This document shows positions 34,256 through 43,125 of a stretch of 64,000 bases of DNA, in pieces. A program made the translations under genes and the position numbers. The stretch's first letter is position 1. Each line of letters begins with the position of its first letter. The notes beneath the pieces were generated by a model. That model was not told the origin of the DNA, searched no databases, and worked only from the letters and a program-made list of their open reading frames with translations. Location of the stretch: NCBI RefSeq assembly GCF_004331485.1, contig NZ_SJKD01000001.1, positions 930,001 through 994,000 on the forward strand, in the 5' to 3' direction. The DNA is from Kribbella capetownensis (lineage in GTDB: Bacteria > Actinomycetota > Actinomycetes > Propionibacteriales > Kribbellaceae).

Positions 34256-34289
34256 AGGGGTGGCAGTCCGGGCGGGGACCGCCACCCCT
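34256..34289 (+). terminator. Hairpin downstream of the mannosyltransferase
   Basis: AGGGGTGGC (34256-34264) pairs with GCCACCCCT (34281-34289), and GTCC/GGAC (34266-34269, 34276-34279) extends the stem over a six-base loop with one mismatch. It lies 90 bases after the stop and 170 bases before the sigma-factor start, so it could end the first transcript or act in the leader of the second. The rest of the gap holds nothing else I recognise. Confidence 0.55.
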
Positions 34290-34459
34290 CTCAAATGTTC
34301 CGGCGGAACCTTTCAGGGGCAGGCTCCGCCGAGAATCGTCCAGCGTGGGCGGCGGCCGGTCAGGCTGCCGCCCGTACTGCTGCCGGGCGGCATGCAACCG
34401 CCGCCGGTGGTCGGCCAGTAGTCCAGGTGGAGATCGCCGACGACTGAGGGAGCCGGACC

Positions 34460-34759
34460 GTGACGGATCGGGACGCCGAGTTCCTGGAGTACGCAGCAGC
34501 GCACCGCGGCCGGATGCTGCGGACCGCCCGGCTGCTGACGTCCGGGGACGCGTACTGGGCCGAGGACCTGGTCCAGGTCGCCCTGACCAAGCTCTACGTG
34601 CACTGGACGAAGGTACGGCGGGAGGATGGCGCGGCCCGGTACGCGGACCGGATCCTGGTGAACGCGTTCCTGGACGAACGGCGCCGGCTCTGGCGGCACC
34701 GGGAGGCCAGCACCGACCGCCTGGCATCGCCAGTGGTGCCGTCGCCACCGCACTGGTGA
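34460..34759 (+). pseudogene. Truncated SigE-type ECF sigma factor
   Basis: 99 residues from a GTG. Residues 5-75 are a good region 2 of the actinobacterial SigE family: the helices start DAEFLEYAAAHRGRMLRTA, continue LTSGDAYWAEDLVQVALTKL, and include DRILVNAFLDERRR. Region 4, needed to bind the -35 element, is absent: after REASTDRL the frame gives SPVVPSPPHW and stops. The family is normally about 160-180 residues. The bases after the junction belong to the downstream membrane gene, so a deletion has probably removed region 4 and the start of that gene. The stop overlaps a GTG of the downstream frame. Confidence 0.7.
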
Positions 34760-35382
34760 TCGGCGTCGGCTGGTCTGTGGTGTCTCCGGGTACGGCGACG
34801 GACGGGGCACCCGAACCCGCGGGACCGACCACCGCCGCGAGCCCGACCCCGACTCCGATGCCGTCGCGGTCCCCGGGGCAGGTCATCGGTGGACTCGCCA
34901 GCGACCACCGGCCGCCTACACCCGTGCCGTCCACCCCAGTCCCGCTCGTGGCTAACACCAAGGCGTTCCCCGGGCCGATCACCTGCGACCTGATCCCGCA
35001 GGGCTGGGCGGTCACGCGGGTCGGGACGAGGCAGAACGGTGATCCCTCACAGCAGGAGCTGACCGACCCGAACCTGCAGAACCCCGAGCAGTACCACGCG
35101 CAGAGCCGGTACCTGCGGATCCGCGCCTCTCAGCTGATGGACGAGGGGGAGGGCCTCACCGCGGACAAGTACTCGACTCCGTGGACCGACCTGCCGAAGG
35201 TCCGTGCGGGCAAGAACGAGGCGATCATCACGCCAGGCAACAGCCGCAACGGTCGCCGCGAGCTGTTCGTCCGCCAGGGCAAGAGCATCCGCGTCGTGGT
35301 CATCAGCAACAACGCGTACAACCTGGGCTGGAACCAGGCGACACTGCTGCGGTTCGCCGGTTCCTGCCACTACAAGAAGTGA
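34756..35382 (+). pseudogene. Remnant of the sigma-associated membrane protein
   Basis: This frame continues from the junction, IASGAVATALVIGVGW, which looks like the second half of a transmembrane helix, into a Pro/Thr linker and a C-terminal extracytoplasmic domain ending FAGSCHYKK. In many actinobacteria a SigE-type gene is followed by such a membrane protein, whose cytoplasmic N-terminus is missing here. The GTG at 34756 overlaps the stop of the sigma fragment (GTGA), so translation of about 208 residues by coupling is possible, without a complete anchor. I consider it a broken gene; the deletion is inferred. Confidence 0.6.
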
Positions 35383-35397
35383 CAGGAACCGGCGAAC
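35352..35397. terminator. Bidirectional hairpin spanning the convergent gene ends
   Basis: A perfect 15-bp stem (35352-35366 with 35383-35397) encloses a 16-base loop that holds the end of the upstream frame and its TGA. The GH92 gene ends at 35402 on the other strand, so the same hairpin can serve both. Confidence 0.75.
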
Positions 35398-35401
35398 TCG
35401 A

Positions 35402-38400
35402 TCAGCCGTAGTTGCGGTCGATCGACTGCGACGGAGTCGGGCTCGGCTTCGTCTCCGCAGCCCGCTTGTCAGTCGGGTGCGTGCCGGCCTCGACGCCCTT
35501 CAGCGTCCCGAGCAGTTCGACCTCCGACAGCGTGACACCGGCGGCGCCCGCCGCTGGTGTCAGCACCAGCCGGTACTGCGTGTAGGCCTTCGGCGAGGCG
35601 ATGCTGAAGGCCCGCGTGGACGACGGCCACGGCCAGGTCTGCCCGGTACGCCGGTCCACCGCGGACCACGTCGTACCGTCGTTGGACCCTTCCAGCGCCC
35701 AGGCGGACGGAGCCACTCCGGTGGCGCCGCTGGTCAGCGTGTACATCCCGACCGGCCGGCCCTGTGGGAGCGCCACCGTGATCGTCGGGGTCGCGCCGGT
35801 CAGCGTGACCTGGGTCTTGGAGTCGTTGTCGGTCAACGCGGTCACATCCGCGTCGCCGGCCCCGATCACCGCACCCTCGTCCTCGGTCGAGTCCCGCCAG
35901 GTGCTCGGGTCCTCGCCCGGGGTGGTGATCGACGGCGGGGCGTCATTGCGGCCGGTGCCCCACCGCGACGGCTGGTCGGTCATCTCGAATTCGATCTTGC
36001 CGCCGTTCGCGATCAGGTCGTGCGGCAACGCGGTCGACGTCCACTTCTTGCCGTTGACCTTCACGCTCTTCACGTAGATGTTGCGAGCGCTGTTGCCCGG
36101 TGCGCTGATCGTCAGCTTCTTGCCGCCGGCCAGCCGCACCGTGGCCTTGGTGAACAGCGGCGACCCGATCGCGTACGTCGGGGAGCCGACCTGCAACGGG
36201 TAGAACCCGAGCATGCTGAACAGGTACCACGACGACATCTCGCCGTTGTCCTCGTCACCCGGGTACCCCTGCCCGATCTCGGACCCGAGGTACAGCCGCG
36301 ACAGCACCTCACGCACCTTCTCCTGCGTCTTCCACGGCTGACCCGCGACGTCGTACATGTAGGTGATGTGGTGCGACGGCTGGTTGCTGTGGCCGTACTG
36401 CCCCATCCGTACGTCGCGCGCCTCGAGCATCTCGTGGATCGTGCCGCCGTACCCGCCGGTGTGCAGCGCGTCCTCCGGCGTACTGAAGAACTCGTCGAGC
36501 TTCTTCGCCAGGCCGTCGCGGCCGCCGTACAGGGCGGCCAGGCCGGCGCCGTCCTGCGGGGTCGAGAACGCCATGTTCCACGCGTTCGTCTCGGTGTAGT
36601 CGTGACCCCAGTCGCGCGGGTCGAACGTGCTCGGCGAGCTGCCCCAGACGCCGTCCGGGCCCTTGCCCTGGAAGAAGCCGAGCGCGGGGTCGAACAGCGT
36701 GACGTAGTTGCGGGCCCGGTTCAGGAAGTACTTGTAGTTGTCCAGGTACTCCTGCTTGCGCGGGTCGCTCTTCTTCGCCTTGTCGTACAGCGCCTTCGAC
36801 ATGTTCGCGATGCCGAAGTCGTTGATGTAGCCGTCCATCGACCAGCTGAAGCCCTCACCGGTGGTGTTGGCCGTGTAGCCGTTGAACGTGGCCAGGTCCA
36901 TGCCCTTGCGGCCGACGTTCTGCGACGGCGGTACGGCGGTCGCGTTCTTGACCGCCGCGTCGTACGCCGCCTGGACGTCGATCCCCTTGATGCCCTTCAG
37001 GTAGGCGTCGGCGAACGCGACGTCGGAGCTGGTGCCGACCATCAGGTTCGCGTAGCCCGGGGACGACCAGCGTGAGATCCAGCCGCCGTCCTTGTACTGC
37101 TGGACGAACCCGTTCACCAGGTCGGCCGCGTCGTCGGAGGAGAACAGCGAGTACGCCGGCCAAACGGTGCGGTAGGTGTCCCAGAAGCCGTTGTTCACGT
37201 ATGTCTGCCCGGCCACGATCTTCGATCCGGTCGTGGTCGGCGTGTCCGTCCCGACCTTCGGCGAGGTCGGGGACGCGTACTTGATCACCGGCTTGGAGTG
37301 CGTGCCCGTGTTCTCCGAGCCGTTGTTCGGGTAGAGGAACAGGCGGTAGAGGTTCGAGTACAGAGTGGTCAGCTGGTCAGCCGTCGCGCCCTCGACCTCG
37401 ATGGTGCGCAGCTTGGCGTCCCACAGTTGCTGTGCGGTGTCCTTCACCTTGCTGAACTTCGAGTCGGCGGGCAGCTCCAGCTCGAGGTTCTTCTTCGCCT
37501 GGGCCGTGCCGATCAGCGAGGTCGCCATCCGGAGCTCGACCTGCGTCACCTTCGAGCCGAAGGAGAAGTAGCCGCCGACGGCCGCGCCGCCGCCGTCCGA
37601 CAGCTTGCCGGAGGCAACCACCTTCTGGTCGACGACGCCGTACACGAACAGGCGGCCGGCGCCGGTGGACAGGCCGCTCTTGATGTCGCTGAACCCGGTC
37701 ACCACACCGGTCTCCGGATCGAGCGTCAGGCCGCCGCTGTTGTTGACGTTGTCGAAGATCAGGGACGCCTTGCCGGCCGGGAAGCTGAACCGCAGCATCG
37801 CGGCGTGGTCGGTCGGCGCGATCTCGGCCGCGTTGCCGTTGTCGAACGTGACGCCGTAGTAGTACGGCCGGGCGACCTCGTTGTCGTGGCTGAACGACCA
37901 GGCCCGCGCCTTCCGGTCCGCGGTCGGGGTCGTGGCCGTCGACGGCATCACCTGGAACGTCTGCCGGTCGCCCATCCACGGGCTGGGCTCGTGGCTGATC
38001 GACAGCGCCTGCATCGTCGGCTTGTTGTCCTCGTTGTTGCCCTTGGCATAGTCGTACAGCCAGGACGTCGAGCCGGCGTTCGTCACCGGCGTCCAGAAGT
38101 TGAAGCCGTGCGGTACGGCGGTCGCCGGGAAGTTGTTGCCCCGCGAGAAGCCGCCGGTCGCGTTGGTGCCGCGGGTGGTGAGCGCGAGGTCCGACGGGTG
38201 CTTCGACGCGGTCTTCTGCGCCGCAGTGTCGGGGTTGATGGCCTGCGCGATCCGCAGGTCGTCGACCCAGCCGCGGAACTCGGCCGGCCCGGACGGCTTG
38301 TCGTAGCCGATCAGGATCCGCTGGATCGTCTTGCCCTTGGCCACCGTGCCGAGGTCCGCCTCGACGTTGTTCCACTGGTTGGTGGACAGCCCCTTGGCGT

Positions 38401-39427
38401 CGCCCTGCCCGCGCGGGCTGAGCTCGAAGCCGTGGTGGTCCTTCGCCTTCAGATCGCTCAGGTACGTCCCGTCGGAGAACGCCAGGTCGATCGCGGCGTA
38501 CGTGCTCGGGTAGCTGAGGTCGCCCTCGGTGTGCTCGGGGAAGATCTTGTACGAGAGCCGGGTGTCCTTGCCGACCTTCAGATCCACGTCGGCGATCTTG
38601 TTCCAGGTGTAGCCACGGCCCTCGGCGGTCTGGTGCCCGGCGTACCGGAACGACTTGACCCCGGTGAAGCCGACGCGGGCTCGGGCGTTGTAGGCGCTGG
38701 TCGGGCCGGAGTCCAGCCGCGACTCAGCCACGGGGCCTGGTGGCGGCAGTGGTGCGCCGTTGGACAGGTACCAGTCGGCCAGCTGGACGATGTTCTCGCC
38801 GTGGTTCAGCGTGATGTCCAGCTTGAAGAACTTGTACGCCGTCTCGTTCGTGAAGCTGTACTCCTTGGTCTGGAACCGGGTCTCGAAGCTCTGGCCCGTC
38901 CGGGTGTCCAGCGTGGTCCAGGTGGTCCCGTCGTTCGAACCGGACATCGTCCAGTTCTGCGGGTCGCGACCGTCGGCGTCGTTGGCCGAGGTCAGCGCGT
39001 ACTTGCGGATCACCACCGGGACCGAGGTCTCGTAGACCAGCCAGCCGGTCGGCTCGAACACCAGCCACTTGGTGAACTTGTCACCGTCGGCCACGTTGGT
39101 GGCGATCTCACCGCCGCCGGTGTTCTCGCCGTTCGCGGTCACCGTGGTGACCTTGTCCATCTCGCTGCCGCCGATCCCGGTCGGCGTCGGCCCGCGAACG
39201 CCGTCGGTCCGCGGCTTTCCGTCCGGCCCGGTCTCGACCGCATCGGTATACCCCGGCTGCGGCTGCCCCGGCTCGAACGAGGTGAAGAAAGAGGACCCGG
39301 TCACCACCGGCTGATCCTGCACGGTGCCGGCTGCCGGTGGACCGGCATGCGCTGACGTCATGGCAGACGACATTGTCACAACTAGCCCGAGAGACGCGAC
39401 GAGCCCCAGAGGGCGGCGGAGATCCAT
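35402..39427 (-). CDS. Secreted GH92-family alpha-1,2-mannosidase with carbohydrate-binding domains
   Basis: 1341 residues. A signal peptide of about 28 residues (ends SSAMTSAHA) leads to a first F5/8 type C-like domain (ATNVADGDKFTKWLVFEPTG and SGSNDGTTWTTLDTRTG), then the GH92 N-terminal and catalytic domains (about 430-1100), with the conserved late segment GDEDNGEMSSWYLFSMLGFY and TYMYDVAGQPWKTQEKV. A second F5/8-like domain (EGSNDGTTWSAVDRRTGQ) sits near the C-terminus. GH92 enzymes are calcium-dependent exo-mannosidases on N-glycans or yeast mannans. Start: ATG after AAGGAG. It faces the sigma remnant. Function by family is firm, natural substrate inferred. Confidence 0.95.
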   Translation of the reverse strand: MDLRRPLGLVASLGLVVTMSSAMTSAHAGPPAAGTVQDQPVVTGSSFFTSFEPGQPQPGYTDAVETGPDGKPRTDGVRGPTPTGIGGSEMDKVTTVTANGENTGGGEIATNVADGDKFTKWLVFEPTGWLVYETSVPVVIRKYALTSANDADGRDPQNWTMSGSNDGTTWTTLDTRTGQSFETRFQTKEYSFTNETAYKFFKLDITLNHGENIVQLADWYLSNGAPLPPPGPVAESRLDSGPTSAYNARARVGFTGVKSFRYAGHQTAEGRGYTWNKIADVDLKVGKDTRLSYKIFPEHTEGDLSYPSTYAAIDLAFSDGTYLSDLKAKDHHGFELSPRGQGDAKGLSTNQWNNVEADLGTVAKGKTIQRILIGYDKPSGPAEFRGWVDDLRIAQAINPDTAAQKTASKHPSDLALTTRGTNATGGFSRGNNFPATAVPHGFNFWTPVTNAGSTSWLYDYAKGNNEDNKPTMQALSISHEPSPWMGDRQTFQVMPSTATTPTADRKARAWSFSHDNEVARPYYYGVTFDNGNAAEIAPTDHAAMLRFSFPAGKASLIFDNVNNSGGLTLDPETGVVTGFSDIKSGLSTGAGRLFVYGVVDQKVVASGKLSDGGGAAVGGYFSFGSKVTQVELRMATSLIGTAQAKKNLELELPADSKFSKVKDTAQQLWDAKLRTIEVEGATADQLTTLYSNLYRLFLYPNNGSENTGTHSKPVIKYASPTSPKVGTDTPTTTGSKIVAGQTYVNNGFWDTYRTVWPAYSLFSSDDAADLVNGFVQQYKDGGWISRWSSPGYANLMVGTSSDVAFADAYLKGIKGIDVQAAYDAAVKNATAVPPSQNVGRKGMDLATFNGYTANTTGEGFSWSMDGYINDFGIANMSKALYDKAKKSDPRKQEYLDNYKYFLNRARNYVTLFDPALGFFQGKGPDGVWGSSPSTFDPRDWGHDYTETNAWNMAFSTPQDGAGLAALYGGRDGLAKKLDEFFSTPEDALHTGGYGGTIHEMLEARDVRMGQYGHSNQPSHHITYMYDVAGQPWKTQEKVREVLSRLYLGSEIGQGYPGDEDNGEMSSWYLFSMLGFYPLQVGSPTYAIGSPLFTKATVRLAGGKKLTISAPGNSARNIYVKSVKVNGKKWTSTALPHDLIANGGKIEFEMTDQPSRWGTGRNDAPPSITTPGEDPSTWRDSTEDEGAVIGAGDADVTALTDNDSKTQVTLTGATPTITVALPQGRPVGMYTLTSGATGVAPSAWALEGSNDGTTWSAVDRRTGQTWPWPSSTRAFSIASPKAYTQYRLVLTPAAGAAGVTLSEVELLGTLKGVEAGTHPTDKRAAETKPSPTPSQSIDRNYG

Positions 39428-39618
39428 CTACGCTCCTTGCACGGCCGGACCGGCGCGACAGCCCGAGCTGTCCGCCAGTGGAGTACGCGGCCCCGATGAC
39501 AAGGTTGTCAGCCCGCGCCCGGGGCGATCCTGCCCATCATGATCACCCGCGGTCAAGGGTTCGTCGCGCACTGTTCGCCCGTGTCTCGGGATTGATCGGT
39601 CGGCGGTAGGTTGACGGC

Positions 39619-40518
39619 ATGGATGAGCGGGTGTTGGTTACCGGGGCGGCCGGGTTTATCGGGCGGGCTGTGGTGGCTGCGTTGCGGGGGCGGGGTCTGG
39701 CGGTTACTGCTGTGGATCGGGAGCCGCCGGATTCGTCGTGGGACGACGGGGTGCACGTGGTGACCGGGGACCTGGCGGAGCAGGAGACGTGTGTTGCCGC
39801 GTTTGAGACTCGGCCTACCGCGGTCGTGCATCTGGCGGCGTTGACGTCCGTGCTGCGGTCGGTGGATGCGCCGATGCAGACGTTCGCTCAGAACGTGACG
39901 ATCACGCAGGTTCTGCTGGAGTTGTCCCGAGGTAGTGGGGTAGACCGGTTTGTGCTGGCGTCTACCAACGCGGTGGTGGGGGACGTCGGTACGGCGACGA
40001 TCACGGCGGACCTGCCGTTGCGGCCGTTGACGCCGTACGGGGCCACCAAAGCGGCGTGCGAGATGTTGCTGTCGGCGTACTCGGGGAGCTACGGGATGGC
40101 GACCGCGGCTCTGCGGTTCACGAATGTCTATGGGCCGGGGATGTCGCACAAAGACAGTTTTGTGCCGCGGATGATGCGAGCAGCCCTGTCCGGGACGGGC
40201 GTGCGGGTGTACGGCGATGGGCAGCAGCGGCGGGATCTGGTGTTCATCGATGATGTGGTCAGCGGGATCCTGCTGGCGCTGGACAGCAAGTACGACGGGC
40301 GCGCGATCATCGGATCGGGCCGGTCGGTGTCGGTGCTCGAGATGATCGAGACGGTGCGGACGGTGACTGGCTGCCCGGTGCCGGCTGAGCACATCGAGGC
40401 CCCGGCTGGTGAGATGCCTGCTGTGGTTGTCGACGTCACGAACGACCTCGGCTACGCGCCGACGGTGTCCTTGGAAGACGGGCTCGCCCGCACATGGCAA
40501 TACTTCAGCAACCAGTGA
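39619..40518 (+). CDS. NAD-dependent epimerase/dehydratase
   Basis: 299 residues, extended SDR. It has VLVTGAAGFIGRAVVAAL, VVHLAALTSV, a catalytic Ser/Thr segment VLASTNAVVG, and YGATK as the YxxxK pair, then RFTNVYGPG. This is the pattern of nucleotide-sugar 4-epimerases or dehydratases such as UDP-glucose 4-epimerase. A -10-like TAGGTT ends six bases before the ATG, so it is probably leaderless. It overlaps the following glycosyltransferase gene by 25 bases and may make its donor sugar. Confidence 0.9.
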   Translation: MDERVLVTGAAGFIGRAVVAALRGRGLAVTAVDREPPDSSWDDGVHVVTGDLAEQETCVAAFETRPTAVVHLAALTSVLRSVDAPMQTFAQNVTITQVLLELSRGSGVDRFVLASTNAVVGDVGTATITADLPLRPLTPYGATKAACEMLLSAYSGSYGMATAALRFTNVYGPGMSHKDSFVPRMMRAALSGTGVRVYGDGQQRRDLVFIDDVVSGILLALDSKYDGRAIIGSGRSVSVLEMIETVRTVTGCPVPAEHIEAPAGEMPAVVVDVTNDLGYAPTVSLEDGLARTWQYFSNQ

Positions 40519-42728
40519 TCGGGCAGCTGAGGAAGCACTGGCTGCTCGTTGCGCTGCTGGTGCTGGGCGCCGCGCTCCGGGTGCTGGCGACGATCGCGTA
40601 CCGGCCGGCGATCTTGTACGTCGACTCGGTGCGCTACCTCGACAACATGCACAGCCTGAAGCCGGATCAGCTCAACCCGATCGGCTACTCGCTCTTCCTC
40701 AAGCCGCTAACAGCGCTCGGCGGCGTCACCTTCGTGGTGATCCTGCAGCACGTGATCGGTCTCGCCCTCGGCGTCGCGATCTACGCACTGTGCCGCCGCC
40801 TCGGTGTGTACCGCTGGCTCTCCGCAGTGGCAGCCGCTCCGCTGCTGCTGGACGCGTACCAGGTCCAGATCGAGCAGAACATCATGGCCGAGACGCTGTT
40901 CGACGTTCTGCTCGTCGGTCTCCTGTGGCTGCTGCTCGGCTGGGGTGCACCCGGCTGGAAGCGTGCGGCCGCGGCCGGACTGATCCTCGGTGCCGCGTTC
41001 GTACTGCGCACCATCGGCATCACTCTGCTGGTTGCCGTCGTGATCTACCTCGTCGTGGTCGGCTCCGCCTGGCGGACCAGTTGGCGCAGGGTGCTCGGCC
41101 GGAGCGCAGCCGTGACCGCCGTGTTTGCGGTCGCGCTCGGCGGCTACGCGACGTACTTCCACTCCCAAACCGGCCGCTGGGGCTTCTCCGGCGCCGAGAA
41201 CCAGGTGCTGTACGGCCGGACCGCGGTCGTCGCCAACTGCGCGAAGCTGCCGCTGAACGACGGCACCCGGCTGTTCTGCCCGAAGGAGCCGCTCGGGCAC
41301 CGGATGGGCGTCGACGAGTACGCCCACGATCACTATGGCGACCCGAACTGGCCTGGACCGCTGCCTCCCGGTACGACGAAGCAGCAGCTGGCGACCGACT
41401 TCAGCATGCTGGTGATTCGGCACCAGCCGGCCGACGTGGCGTGGGCTGCGCTGAAGGACTTCTCCAAGGGTTTTGCGCCCACGCGCACCACCTCGCCGGA
41501 CGACGTGCCACTGGACCGCTGGCAGTTCCAGCTCACCTATCCGAACCTCAGCGACCCCAACACCGCCAAGGCCGCGGTGAAGTGGGGCGGCACCGAGCCG
41601 CACGTGAACACTGGGCCGGCCAAGGTACTGCGTGCCTACCAGCTGCACGGTGGTTACACCCCGGGCCTGCTGCTCGGCATCGCCGGCCTGATCGCCTTCG
41701 CTGCGGCGTTCGGGCTAGGCCGGGCGCGGACGTCGCGGCTCCGCTCGGCCGCACTGCTGCCGGTCGCGGCTGCTGTGATCCTGCTGCTCGGATCGGCGGC
41801 GTTCGAGTTCTCCTGGCGGTACCAGCTGCCCGGTCTGGTCCTGTTCCCGTTCGCCGGTGCCCTCGGATTGACCGCTTTGCTCGGCCGGAGCCAGCAGCGC
41901 CCGCCGCTGGCGCAGTACCCGGACAAGGTCGACTCCGCCGCGCTGGATGATCTCCGTGAACGGCACGGTGACCCGGCGTTCGCTCCGCTCGTCGTGGTGA
42001 TTGCCGCGTACAACGAAGCCGGCGGCATCGGTCCGGTGCTGGAGCACATGCCCAAGACCTGCGCCGGCCTCCCGGTCGACGTACTGGTCGTGGTCGACGG
42101 CGCCGAGGACAACACCGCCGAGATCGCCGCCGAGCATGGCGCGTACGTCTGCGTCGCACCGGTCAACCGTGGTCAGGGTGCAGCGCTTCGGCTCGGCTAC
42201 CAGATCGCTGCGCAGGGCGGAGCGCAGTACGTCGCGACCACGGATGGCGACGGGCAGTACGACAACGACGAGCTGCCGGTGCTGCTCACGCCGATTCTGG
42301 AGGGCCGGGCCGACTTCGTCACCGGCTCCCGCCGACTGGGTCAGGAGGACGCGGACAGTCGCCTGCGCTGGATCGGTGTGCGCGTGTTCGCCGTACTGGC
42401 GTCGATCCTGACCAGGCGGAAGCTGACCGACACGTCGTTCGGGTTCCGGGCGATGCGGGCGGCGCTCGCGTGCTCGGTGACGCTGAGGGAACCGCAGTAC
42501 CAGTCGTCCGAGTTGCTGCTCGGTGTGCTGGCCGGTGGCGCGCGGGTCGTCGAGCTACCGATGACGATGCGACGCCGCGGCGATGGGAGCAGCAAGAAGG
42601 GCCCGGGCCTGGTGTACGGCGCGAACTACGCCCGCGTCATGGCTGGGACGTGGTGGCGGGAGTACGTACTGCGGCGGCCTCCGGCTTGGCGAACACGAAC
42701 CGGTCGAACAGCACGAACTTCAGGATGA
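40494..42728 (+). CDS. Fused membrane glycosyltransferase and GT2 domain
   Basis: 744 residues. The first 470 residues have about ten membrane helices and a central extracytoplasmic loop, resembling GT39/ArnT-like enzymes that use a polyprenyl-phosphate sugar; an early DSVRYLDN may hold the catalytic acid. From about residue 500 a cytoplasmic GT2 domain follows (APLVVVIAAYNEAGGIGPV, then VVVDGAEDNTAE, NRGQGAALRLGYQIA, TDGDGQYD with the DxD metal site, and TSFGFRAMR). GT2 of this kind makes polyprenyl-phosphate sugar donors. The two steps of one pathway may thus be joined. The last 92 bases overlap the convergent GtrA gene. Confidence 0.85.
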   Translation: MAILQQPVIGQLRKHWLLVALLVLGAALRVLATIAYRPAILYVDSVRYLDNMHSLKPDQLNPIGYSLFLKPLTALGGVTFVVILQHVIGLALGVAIYALCRRLGVYRWLSAVAAAPLLLDAYQVQIEQNIMAETLFDVLLVGLLWLLLGWGAPGWKRAAAAGLILGAAFVLRTIGITLLVAVVIYLVVVGSAWRTSWRRVLGRSAAVTAVFAVALGGYATYFHSQTGRWGFSGAENQVLYGRTAVVANCAKLPLNDGTRLFCPKEPLGHRMGVDEYAHDHYGDPNWPGPLPPGTTKQQLATDFSMLVIRHQPADVAWAALKDFSKGFAPTRTTSPDDVPLDRWQFQLTYPNLSDPNTAKAAVKWGGTEPHVNTGPAKVLRAYQLHGGYTPGLLLGIAGLIAFAAAFGLGRARTSRLRSAALLPVAAAVILLLGSAAFEFSWRYQLPGLVLFPFAGALGLTALLGRSQQRPPLAQYPDKVDSAALDDLRERHGDPAFAPLVVVIAAYNEAGGIGPVLEHMPKTCAGLPVDVLVVVDGAEDNTAEIAAEHGAYVCVAPVNRGQGAALRLGYQIAAQGGAQYVATTDGDGQYDNDELPVLLTPILEGRADFVTGSRRLGQEDADSRLRWIGVRVFAVLASILTRRKLTDTSFGFRAMRAALACSVTLREPQYQSSELLLGVLAGGARVVELPMTMRRRGDGSSKKGPGLVYGANYARVMAGTWWREYVLRRPPAWRTRTGRTARTSG

Positions 42729-43125
42729 ACATCACCCCGTAAGTGCCGAGGAAGGTCGCGCTGACCAGCACGGTCTGCCAGACGTGGGAGTCGATCCGAT
42801 CCCGCAGCCAGTGGTCCGCGGCGCTGGTCGCCAGCGCCGCGGCGAGCGCGGTGACCACCACGATGATTGCGTACGGCAACAGCTCGCGGGTACGGTCGGC
42901 CCGGCCGGTGCGGCCCCACGCCCAGCGGCGGTTCAGCACGTAGTTGGGCAGCGCGCCGGCCAGGAACGCGACCACGCTCGCCCACAGCGGGCGGGCGCCG
43001 ACCCAGTAGCACAGGGCGAACGCCAGCTCACTGATCACACCGGCGATCACCGACGACGCCGAGTACTTTGCCCACAGCAACAACCGGAAACGCGGCAGCG
43101 ACAATCGGGAGCCCGGCAGCCTCAT
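42637..43125 (-). CDS. GtrA-family membrane protein
   Basis: 162 residues with four membrane helices. The GtrA pattern is clear: FLAGALPNYVLNRRWAWG in the loop after helix 2, and TYGVMFILKFVLFDRFVF at the end. Members move or present polyprenyl-linked sugars across the membrane. I chose the ATG at 43125, which overlaps the stop of the methyltransferase (ATGA). The gene converges on the fused glycosyltransferase, which may share its pathway. Confidence 0.9.
   Translation of the reverse strand: MRLPGSRLSLPRFRLLLWAKYSASSVIAGVISELAFALCYWVGARPLWASVVAFLAGALPNYVLNRRWAWGRTGRADRTRELLPYAIIVVVTALAAALATSAADHWLRDRIDSHVWQTVLVSATFLGTYGVMFILKFVLFDRFVFAKPEAAAVRTPATTSQP

Noticed and set aside
37298..39355. 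Plus-strand open frame of 685 codons
   Set aside because: Antisense of the GH92 gene; Arg/Val/Gly-rich with no domain.
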